DNA of 23,648 bases from positions 1-23,648 of the forward strand of contig CBDHFJ010000020.1 of assembly GCA_965262315.1 (NCBI GenBank), written 5' to 3'. Both the position numbers and the translations under genes were made by a program. The stretch comes from JBCCFK01 sp965262315 (GTDB taxonomy: Bacteria > Actinomycetota > Acidimicrobiia > Acidimicrobiales > UBA8592). Numbering within the stretch: position 1 is the first letter of the stretch; every line of letters starts with the position of its first letter. Below, one piece after another: positions 14,963-22,800 of the stretch. The notes below the pieces were generated by a model, which did no database searches, was not told where the DNA came from, and saw only the letters and a list, made by a program, of their open reading frames with translations.

Positions 14963-16501
14963 GTGCAGACCGGACCGCGCAACCCGTTCCTTGCCGACTC
15001 GGCGAACGCCATCGGTCATGGCCGCTGCGACCAACAGGACAGCTTCGCCGCAACCGGACCCACGGGCCCCACCGAGACCCTCACCGACGACGACGTCCAG
15101 TTCAGCTGGCTCGGACCTGGCCACTTCGGTGGCAGCTTCTCGGCGCCGTACCCCGACGGCCGGCGGGTGATCTGGAGCAACGGCAGGCAGACGATCGTGA
15201 AGCTCGACTACGAGACCCTGGAGGTGCTCGCCACCCGGACCGTGGTCGGACAGGACGTCACCCCCGTCGAGACCTTGCAGCGCGCGGTCGAGGGGCTCGA
15301 CACGCTGCAGGGCCAGGAGGCCGTCGACCATGCCATCGACCTGGCGCTGCGGTACATGGTCGGCCTCGACGGCGTGTACAAGATGCTCGACTGCGACAAC
15401 CGGCTGCTCGTCGGATACCACGATCGCATCGTCGCCTATGCCGACGCCGACCCGACCGATCGACGCGCACCGATCGTCGAGGCCGCCGTGTGGACCAAGC
15501 CCGATCACATCGAGGGCAGCTTCGTCGGCATCAACATGACCTTCGACGGACGCATCGTCGCCTCGACCGATCACGGATGGTTGGTCGCACTCACCCGGGA
15601 CTTCGCCGAGTTCGACGCCATCAGGCTGCCCGGCGCCGACCAGGCCGCCGCCCACTGGGAGCGCATGGAGGCGGCGGGCAAGCGAGGTTACGGTTGGGTC
15701 CGAACCTCGCTGTGCACGGGCGACGACGGCGGCATCTACATCAGCTCCGTCGACACGACCCACAAGGTGATGTGGACCGGCGACCGGTTGTCCCTGGACG
15801 ACGCCGACGGCGCGTGGTCGGCCCCGTATCGCAACGGCGCAGGCTGGGGTTCGGGCACCACGCCCTGCCTGATGGGGTTCGGGCCCGACGAGGACCGCTT
15901 CGTGGTCATCGGCGACGGCGACGACGTCGTCAACATCACCCTCTTCTGGCGCGACGAGATTCCCGAAGACTGGGAACAGCTCCCTGGCGCGCCGTCGCGG
16001 CGAATCGCCGGGCTGGGTCGGGCCGACATGGGGGACCCCGACCTCGACGCCATCCAGACCGAGCAGTCGATCACCGTGTCCGGCTACGGCGCCATGACGG
16101 TCAACAACGAACCGGCGATGATCCCGGAGGGTTACCCGCAGCAGGGCCGGCGGCTGCTGTGCTTCTTCCTGGGCCACCATCCCGAGTACACGCCGCGCGG
16201 ACTCCACAAGTACGAGTGGAACCCCCTGACCCGGAGCTTCGACGAAGCGTGGGTGTGCACAACGGTCTCGTCACCCAACGCCGTGCCGTCGGTCTCCGAA
16301 GGCGCCGGCCTGGTGTACACCTGCGGCGCCCGCGACGGCAGATGGACCATCGAGGCGCTCGACTGGACCACCGGCGACGAGGCGTTCCACTACGTGCTGG
16401 GTGACTCCCGCTTCAACACGGGCGGAGCGAGCGCCATCGTCGACGAGGAGGGTCGGCTGCTGTTCGGCAGCCTCTTCGGCAAGACCCGCATCCTGCGCTG
16501 A
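14963..16501 (+). CDS. Unrecognised 512-residue protein, possibly beta-propeller
   Basis: I do not recognise the family. The protein is soluble, without signal peptide or membrane segment, and rich in short beta-strand units separated by turns: RRVIWSNGRQTIVKLDYETLEVL, NRLLVGYHDRIVAYADA, MTFDGRIVASTDHGWLVALT, GGIYISSVDTTHKVMW, GAGLVYTCGARDGRWTIEALDW, VDEEGRLLFGSLFGKTRIL. That periodicity suggests a beta-propeller (SGL/PQQ/strictosidine-synthase-like), but no blade signature is clean. Possible metal or active-site clusters are GHGRCDQQDS near residue 18 and FFLGHHPEYTPRGLHKYEW near residue 400. The GTG start is 2 nt after the LLM stop, implying translational coupling, so it probably acts on or senses the same compound. 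A weak hairpin (16523-16538) follows it, and the 78-base gap ends at a convergent gene. Confidence 0.8.
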   Translation: MQTGPRNPFLADSANAIGHGRCDQQDSFAATGPTGPTETLTDDDVQFSWLGPGHFGGSFSAPYPDGRRVIWSNGRQTIVKLDYETLEVLATRTVVGQDVTPVETLQRAVEGLDTLQGQEAVDHAIDLALRYMVGLDGVYKMLDCDNRLLVGYHDRIVAYADADPTDRRAPIVEAAVWTKPDHIEGSFVGINMTFDGRIVASTDHGWLVALTRDFAEFDAIRLPGADQAAAHWERMEAAGKRGYGWVRTSLCTGDDGGIYISSVDTTHKVMWTGDRLSLDDADGAWSAPYRNGAGWGSGTTPCLMGFGPDEDRFVVIGDGDDVVNITLFWRDEIPEDWEQLPGAPSRRIAGLGRADMGDPDLDAIQTEQSITVSGYGAMTVNNEPAMIPEGYPQQGRRLLCFFLGHHPEYTPRGLHKYEWNPLTRSFDEAWVCTTVSSPNAVPSVSEGAGLVYTCGARDGRWTIEALDWTTGDEAFHYVLGDSRFNTGGASAIVDEEGRLLFGSLFGKTRILR

Positions 16502-16579
16502 ACCGCACCGTGACCGGCGCTTCGCCCCGGAACGGGCGGGCAGCGAGGCCGGGACGTGACGAGCCGGGGTGCCGCCTGG

Positions 16580-17369
16580 TCAGCCGTGCTCGACCGAGCT
16601 GGCGCCGCTCGTGTCCACGCGCACACCCGCATCGCCGACGATGTGCAGATGGCTCGCACCACTGAGGTCGCCGTCGACCGTGCCATCGCTGTACACGTCG
16701 GCCGTCGAGGCACCGCTGAGCTCGACATCGGCGGTGACGGTCTCGAGCCGGCCGCCGTCGACCAACGAGGCTCCTGAGGCGTCGATCACGACCCGGTCGG
16801 CCTCGCCTGCGAGGACCACGGTCGATGCGCCGGACGAGTCCACGACGACGTCGGCGACGTCGAGCCGCTGGATGTCCACGTCCGACGCACCACTGACGTC
16901 GACCGTGACGTCGTCCGCGACGATCGAACCACCGCGCACTTCCGACGCCCCCGACAGGTCGACCGAGACCCGATCGCCGACGAGGCCGTCGAACGTCAGC
17001 GATGCTGCGCCGGCGACCCGGACCTGATCGACCCGGACCACGTGCAGCGTCAACTCCGAGACGATCGGGCCTCGCACCGACATGTCGTCCGGGAACTCCA
17101 GGGTGAACGCGCCGCCTCGGATCTCGATCATCGCCCTGGCGCTCCAGCTCCCGGTCCATGCGCAACGACGCCTGATGTGTCCCGTCGGCGATCACCGTCA
17201 CCTCGACCGGGCCCTCGACCGACACGGAGGTGAAGGGCTCGAGCTCCAATGCGTCCTCGACGATCTCGCCGGACGCCCGAACGGTGTCGTCGGTGAACAC
17301 CGAGCCGCTGCATGCCGAGGCCAGGATCCCCACCCCGACCACGACCGAGAGTACGTTCCGCCTGTCCAT
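16580..17369 (-). pseudogene. GIN-domain (DUF2807/DUF4097-like) lipoprotein, frameshifted
   Basis: The N-terminal frame (17369 to about 17140) encodes a lipoprotein signal, MDRRNVLSVVVGVGILASAC, with a lipobox-like ASAC at Cys20, then a first strand region (LELEPFTSVSVEGPVEVTVIADG). The remainder is in another frame (17131 to 16580): IEIRGGAFTLEFPDD, then seven SGAS motifs spaced about 15-20 residues, the hallmark of the putative auto-transporter/GIN beta-helix domain. Deleting one base of CC (plus-strand GG at 17138-17139) would join the frames as ELER-RAMIEIRGG. It is probably a surface-anchored protein of unknown function outside the membrane. It is either a sequencing error or a lesion. 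No clear ribosome binding site; divergent from the LLM gene at 17460, 90 nt away. Confidence 0.8.
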
Positions 17370-17447
17370 GACTCACAGCAGAGCACGCGCCGCCCGGCCG
17401 CACATCCCCCCAACGGAGGATCGGTCTCCGGCCCGGGGATGACGTGC

Positions 17448-17453
17448 CAAGAT
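17448..17453 (+). promoter_or_regulatory. -10-like box of a possible leaderless promoter
   Basis: CAAGAT ends 6 nt before the ATG at 17460, separated by six C residues and no ribosome binding site. It is one base from TANNNT, so weaker than the other leaderless candidates. Confidence 0.35.
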
Positions 17454-17459
17454 CCCCCC

Positions 17460-18341
17460 ATGACCGACATCACCACCACCGGGGTCTGGTACTTCACCGA
17501 CACCATGCCGGCCGGGCAGGCCGCCGAGTTCGCCGCTCGCCTGGAGTCCCTCGGCTATTCGATGCTCTGGCTCCCCGAGACGACGGGCCGCGACCCCTTC
17601 TCGCACATCGCTCATCTGGCCAACCACACCGAGACACTCCAGTTCGCCACCGGCATCGCCAACATCTACAACCGCCATCCCGGGGTGATGAAGCAGGCCG
17701 CTGCGACCCTGGCCGAACAGACCGGCGACCGCTTCCTGCTCGGCCTCGGCGTCAGCCACGCGCCGCTGGTCGAGGGGCTCCGCCGGCTCGACTACTCCCG
17801 TCCCCTGGCCGCGATGCGGGACTACCTGGCGGCGATGCAGGCGTCGCCGGTCTCGGTCATCCCGTCCGCCACCCCGCCGCGGACGGTGCTGGCCGCGCTC
17901 GGCCCCAAGATGCTCGAGCTGTCGGCCACCGCCGCCGACGGGGCACACCCGTACTGGACCACCCCCGAGCACACCGCACAGGCGCGCGAGATCATCGGAC
18001 CCGACAAGCTGCTGTTGGTCGAGCAGAAGGTGTGCCTGACCACCGACGCCGACGCCGCCCGTGCAGCCGCAGACGCGGCCCTGGGGATGTACGACTCGCT
18101 GCCCAACTACGTCAACAACTGGAAGCGCCTCGGTTTCACCGACGAGGAGATCCAGGGCCGGGACCCCCGATTCGTCGACGCGGTGGTCGTCTGGGGCGAC
18201 GAGGAGCGAATCCGCGCGGGGGTACAGGCGCACTACGACGCCGGTGCCACCCAGGTGTGCATCCAGCCGCTGCACCCGGACGGGTCCTTCGGCAACCCCG
18301 ACTGGGACCTGCTCGAAGCCCTCGCCCCCGCCAACGCCTGA
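17460..18341 (+). CDS. F420-dependent LLM-class oxidoreductase (TIGR03620-like)
   Basis: 293 residues. Motifs are GVWYFTDTMPAGQAAEFAARLESLGYSMLWLPE, LQFATGIANIYNRHPGVMKQAAATLAEQTGDRFLLGLGVSHAPLVEGLR, the short PRTVLAALGPKMLELSATAADGAHPYWTTPEHT segment, and a C-terminal GDEERIRAGVQAHYDAGATQVCIQPL. The FLLGLGVSHAPLVE and ALGPKMLELSA...DGAHPY stretches mark the TIGR03620-type group of F420-linked LLM proteins as I know it. The ATG at 17460 gives the natural family start; longer open frame upstream is only shadow of the divergent lipoprotein. It is 145 nt upstream of another LLM gene, with a stem-loop between them. Substrate unknown. Confidence 0.9.
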   Translation: MTDITTTGVWYFTDTMPAGQAAEFAARLESLGYSMLWLPETTGRDPFSHIAHLANHTETLQFATGIANIYNRHPGVMKQAAATLAEQTGDRFLLGLGVSHAPLVEGLRRLDYSRPLAAMRDYLAAMQASPVSVIPSATPPRTVLAALGPKMLELSATAADGAHPYWTTPEHTAQAREIIGPDKLLLVEQKVCLTTDADAARAAADAALGMYDSLPNYVNNWKRLGFTDEEIQGRDPRFVDAVVVWGDEERIRAGVQAHYDAGATQVCIQPLHPDGSFGNPDWDLLEALAPANA

Positions 18342-18385
18342 GCGACTCCCGAACCGGCAGACCCGACCCGTACCCTCGCTCCCCG

Positions 18386-18430
18386 AATTGGGCACCGCGC
18401 GCACCTGAGCCGTGCGGAAGCTGCCCAATT
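18386..18430 (+). terminator. Stem-loop between two LLM genes
   Basis: AATTGGGCA (18386-18394) and TGCCCAATT (18422-18430) are a perfect 9-bp inverted repeat. A nested CGCAC/GTGCG stem lies in the loop and TTT ends the structure. It lies 44 nt after the upstream stop and 44 nt before the next -10 box. A terminator is the simplest reading; an operator or attenuator for the downstream gene is also possible. Confidence 0.45.
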
Positions 18431-18474
18431 TCGTCCGGATCGGGGCACCGCGAGCCGCCGGGGCCCGGTTGCTC

Positions 18475-18480
18475 TAACCT
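18475..18480 (+). promoter_or_regulatory. -10 box of a probable leaderless promoter
   Basis: TAACCT lies exactly 6 nt before the ATG at 18487, with no ribosome binding site between. The layout is the same as upstream of the crotonase gene. Confidence 0.5.
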
Positions 18481-18486
18481 CGCCGC

Positions 18487-19731
18487 ATGAAATTCGGGGT
18501 CTTCTACGAACACCAGCTGCCGAAGCCGTGGGGCGAGGAGGACGAGTTCCGCCTGCTCCAGGACGCACTCGACCAGGTGGTGCTGGCGGACGAGCTCGGC
18601 TTCCATCACGCCTGGGAGGTCGAGCACCACTTCCTCGACGAGTACTCCCACTCCTCCGCACCCGAGGTCTTCCTCAGCGCCGCCGCGGCCCGGACCAAGA
18701 ACATCCGCCTGGGCCACGGCATCCGGCAGGTCATCCCCAACTACAACCATCCGGCACGCACCGCCGAATGCATCGCCACCCTCGACTTGATCTCCGACGG
18801 TCGGGTCGACTTCGGCATCGGCGAAGGGGCAACCCGGCTCGAGCTGCACGGTTTCGACATTCCCGCGAAGGAGAAGCGGGCCATGTCGCTCGAAGCCGCC
18901 GAGCAGGCCGCCAACATGATGGTGCTGGACCCGTATCCCGGGTACTCGTCGCAGCATTTCTCGCTCCCCTGCCGCAACGTCCTGCCCAAGCCGCGACAGA
19001 AGCCGCATCCCCCCATGTGGATCGCCTGCACCAACCGGGACACGATCAAGCTGGCTGCACAGAAGGGTCTCGGCGCCCTGGCGTTCAGCTTCGTGGATCC
19101 CGACGAGGCCCGGGCCTGGGTGGACATCTACTACGACATCATCAAGAGCGACGAGTGCGTCCCTCTCGGACACACCGTGAACGCCAACATCGCGCTCGTG
19201 GCGGGCTTCTCCCTCCACGAGGACCGCTACGAGGCCATCCGGCGAGGCCAGGAGGGCTTCGAGTTCTTCGGCTACGCGCTGAACGCACTGGTGGCCCACG
19301 ACCAGGTGCCCGGCCGGACCAACCTCTGGGGCGAGTTCCAGGAGCTGCGTGGCGACGGCACGGAACGGCGAATCGCGAACGCCCGGGAGCTCGGTGACGA
19401 ATACCGCAGCTGCATCGGCGCCCCCGAGGACGCTCGCCGGTACCTGCGGGAGATGGAGCAGGTCGGGGTGGACCAGATCATCTTCCTCCAGCAGGTCGGG
19501 AAGAACCGCCACGAGGACATCTGCGCCAGCCTCCAGCTCTTCGCCGACGAGGTGATGGACGAGTTCGCCGCCGACGAGCAGGCTCGCCAGGAGAAGAAGG
19601 ACGCCGAGCTGGCGCCCTTCATCGAGGCCGCGCTGGCCCGCAAGACCTGGATGGAACCCCTGGCCGACGAGGACATCCCCGTCGTCCGGGCATCGGTGGC
19701 GAAGGCCCAGACAGGCGGCCGGGCCGGCTGA
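18487..19731 (+). CDS. LLM-class (LuxA-like) flavin-dependent monooxygenase
   Basis: 414 residues, long for the superfamily because of a charged C-terminal helical tail (from about 360: EVMDEFAADEQARQEKKDAEL). Barrel motifs are MKFGVFYEHQLPKPW, FHHAWEVEHHFLDEYSHSSAPEVFLSAAAART, RLGHGIRQVIPNYNHPARTAECIATLDLISDGRVDFGIGEGATRLEL and HPPMWIACTNRDTIKLAAQKGLGALAF. The W-x-x-EHHF...YSHSSAP segment resembles luciferase alpha-like monooxygenases using reduced FMN. No luxB or fatty-acid reductase genes are near, so light emission is not implied. The ATG is 6 nt after a -10 box. A GC hairpin 6 nt past the stop closes the transcript. Substrate unknown. Confidence 0.9.
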   Translation: MKFGVFYEHQLPKPWGEEDEFRLLQDALDQVVLADELGFHHAWEVEHHFLDEYSHSSAPEVFLSAAAARTKNIRLGHGIRQVIPNYNHPARTAECIATLDLISDGRVDFGIGEGATRLELHGFDIPAKEKRAMSLEAAEQAANMMVLDPYPGYSSQHFSLPCRNVLPKPRQKPHPPMWIACTNRDTIKLAAQKGLGALAFSFVDPDEARAWVDIYYDIIKSDECVPLGHTVNANIALVAGFSLHEDRYEAIRRGQEGFEFFGYALNALVAHDQVPGRTNLWGEFQELRGDGTERRIANARELGDEYRSCIGAPEDARRYLREMEQVGVDQIIFLQQVGKNRHEDICASLQLFADEVMDEFAADEQARQEKKDAELAPFIEAALARKTWMEPLADEDIPVVRASVAKAQTGGRAG

Positions 19732-19736
19732 CCTGA

Positions 19737-19758
19737 TCCGGCCGTTCGGAGGGCCGGA
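19737..19758 (+). terminator. GC hairpin after the LLM gene
   Basis: TCCGGCC (19737-19743) pairs perfectly with GGCCGGA (19752-19758) around an 8-nt loop, 6 nt after the stop. No T-tract. It probably separates the LLM transcript from the HD-GYP gene. Confidence 0.45.
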
Positions 19759-19802
19759 GCACTCAGAACGCCGCAGCCGGGGCCGATTGGGAAGGTGCGA
19801 CC

Positions 19803-22800
19803 GTGCGCGCCCGCGCACGCCCCTCCCCGATGGCCGATTCAGACGACCCGAGCACCGACAGCAAGGCGACGAGCCAGGCTTCGACGCGCTCGGGACCCAC
19901 GCAGGGCGCCGAGGAGAAGGCCAACCCGCACGACACCTGGGGTGCCAGGCGGGGCCTGGCGCTCACCCTACGGATCCTGATCTTCATCACCCCTGTGCTC
20001 ACGGGTGTGGCCTTCAGCTGGATCGCAGGGCGCGCCCTGCCGCCGCAGCGAGTGGGACTGGACCGCTGGCAGTGGCTGCTGGTGGTCACCATCGTCGCCA
20101 CCATCATCGCCACCCTGACCAAGCGACTCCTCGGTCGAGTCCTACCGCTCGTGGCGCTGATGCGTCTCACGCTCGTGTTCCCCGACCAGGCACCGTCGCG
20201 GGCCCGGGTCGCACTGCGGAAATCGAACGGTCGGGCGCTGATGCGCGACATCCAGGAGGGACGATCACAGCTGGACGACGGCGACACCCTGGTGGCGCTG
20301 CTGGTGGCCGTCAACGACCACGACCGGCTGACCCGAGGCCACTCGGAGCGGGTCCGCTCCTACAGCGAGCTGATCGGGCAGGAAATGAAACTGTCGGCCG
20401 ACGACATGGAGAAGCTCCGCTGGGCTGCCCTGCTCCACGACGTCGGCAAACTGACCGTGCCGCCCGAGATCCTGAACAAGGACGGCCGCCCCACCGACGA
20501 GGAGTGGAAGACGCTCCAGGGCCACCCCGCAGCCGGCGGCGCGCTGCTCGAACCGCTCCGCCCGTGGCTGGGCGACTGGGTGCACGCAGCCGACCAGCAC
20601 CACTGCCGGTGGGACGGCAACGGCTACCCGACCAGCCTCAAGGGCGAGGAGATCACCCTGGCGGGACGCATCGTCGCGGTGGCCGACGCGTACGACGTCA
20701 TGACGAGCGCCCGCAGCTACAAGGCGCCGCTCCCGCACGAGGTCGCCCGCCAGGAGCTGACCGACTGTGCCGGGACCCAGTTCGACCCCGAGGTCGTCCG
20801 AGCCTTCCTCAACATCGGCCTGGGCAAGCTGCGCTCGGCGTCCGGACCGCTGAGCTGGTTCGCCAACCTGTTCAGCAGCGGCGAGCTGCCGTTCAACCTC
20901 GCGTGGAACTCGGCGGCTTCGAGCGTGGCCACGGTCGCCACCAGCGTCGCCATCGGCGCCGGCGCGGCGACGGTGGCGGCGCCGCCCGACGCGGTGGTAC
21001 CGGACGAGCCGCCCGCCCAGTTGGCATTGGACGAGACCCCGGAGGATGCGATCGACGTGCTCCCGGTCGCCGGGACCGGCTTCGAGGACGAGGCCATCGA
21101 GCTCTGGATCGACGCGGGTGGCGGCGCCGGCACCCTCGAGATCAGGGTCGGCGATCCGAGCGAGGGATCACTCATCGCTGACGAGGAAGTCACCGTCGAC
21201 GACGACGGACGCGTCCGCCTCCGGATCGTGTACTTCCCGCCGACCGACGGCACCGGCGAGCAGACGTTCCCGGTCTCGGTCTGCGACCCGGTCTCGTGCG
21301 CCAACGTCGACGGCGTCGTCACCATCACGGCGGTGAACGACCCGCCTCGGCTCCGCCCCGATCGGGTCACCGTCCCCGCAGGAACCGCAGCCAGGATCAC
21401 ACCACTGGCCAACGACGAGGACCCGGAGGGCGAGGAACTACGAATCGAGGCCGTGACCGGGGCCACATTCGGCGACACCGAGCTGAACGCCTCGACCGGG
21501 ACGGTGATCTACACGCCGGTGGAGGGCTTCGTGGGCTCCGACCAACTGACCTACCGGGTCACCGACGCCGGTGGCGCGTCGGCGTCCATGGACATCACGG
21601 TCGACGTGGTTGACGGCGATCTGCCACTTCCGACACCGACTCCGATCCCCACCCCGCCCCCGGCGCGCCCCCCGGTCCCGACGCCGACCGCCACCCCCAC
21701 ACCGACCCCGACACCCACCCCCGGGCCATCACCCACACCGACCCCGACACCCACCCCCGGGCCATCACCCACACCCACCTCGACACCCACCCCCGGCTGC
21801 CATCGCCCACACCCACCTCCACCCCGCTGCCGACCTCGACACCCACACCCACCTCCACCCCGCTGCCGACCTCGACACCGACACCGACGGCGGTACCGAC
21901 CGCACCGCCGCCGCCCAACCAGCCGCCACAGGCACTCGGGGACGCGTACAACGGCACCGAGGACACCCCGTTCACCACCGGCAACGTCACGGCGAACGAC
22001 ACCGACCCCGACGACCCCATCGACGCGACGAGCGTGCGCCTGGAGAGCCTGCCGACGCTTGGGTCGGCCACGGTCAACGCCGATGGGACCATCGACTACA
22101 CGCCCGCACCCGACGCCAACGGAACCGACACGTTCCGCTACACGATCGAAGACGCCCAGGGCGACCGGAGCAACGAGGCGACCGTGATCATCACCATCGC
22201 CTCGGTCAACGACGCGCCGATCGCGACCGACGACACCGGCGCCGACTTCGTGGGTACCGAGGACATCACGTTGGTGACCGGCGACGTGACCGCCAACGAC
22301 ACCGACGTCGATCACCCGATCGACCCGACCACGGTGACGATCGTGGCTCAGGGTTCGAACGGAACCGCCACCCCCAACGCCGACGGAACGGTCACCTACG
22401 TGCCGAACCAGCACGCGAACGGGGTGGACACCTTCACCTACCGAATCGTGGATGGCGACGGCACCCCGTCGGCCCCGGCGACCGTCACGGTCTCCATCGC
22501 CTCCGTGCCGGACGCGCCCGAACCGGTGGACGACACCCTGACGGTCGTTCGCGGCGCGTCGGCGACCTCGGTGGACCTCCGACTGAACGACAGCGATCCG
22601 GACGGACAACCGTTGATCGTCGTTGGTGTGGGCACGGCCACCAACGGATCCGTGATCGACAACGGCGACGGCACCGTCACCTACACCCACGACGGTTCGG
22701 CCACCCCGAGCGACACGTTCTCGTACACGGTCGAGGACATCTCCGGCCAGCGCGGTACCGCCTCCGTGGTGGTGACGGTCGACCCCCTCGAGGACTACGA

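Noticed and set aside
16523..16538. CGCCC/GGGCG hairpin as terminator after the propeller-like gene
   Set aside because: Only a 5-bp stem with no T-tract, in DNA where such GC stems arise by chance. Too weak to list.
18487..19731. A bioluminescence (lux) locus
   Set aside because: LuxA-like motifs are shared by the whole LLM superfamily. No luxB partner or luxCDE fatty-acid reductase genes are present.
3911..19731. Recent tandem duplication of one LLM gene
   Set aside because: The six proteins differ in length (285 to 414 residues), motifs and strand, and resemble different LLM subgroups.
21690..21890. CRISPR-like array
   Set aside because: The 36-bp repeats are contiguous, without unique spacers, and encode a Pro/Thr-rich protein linker.
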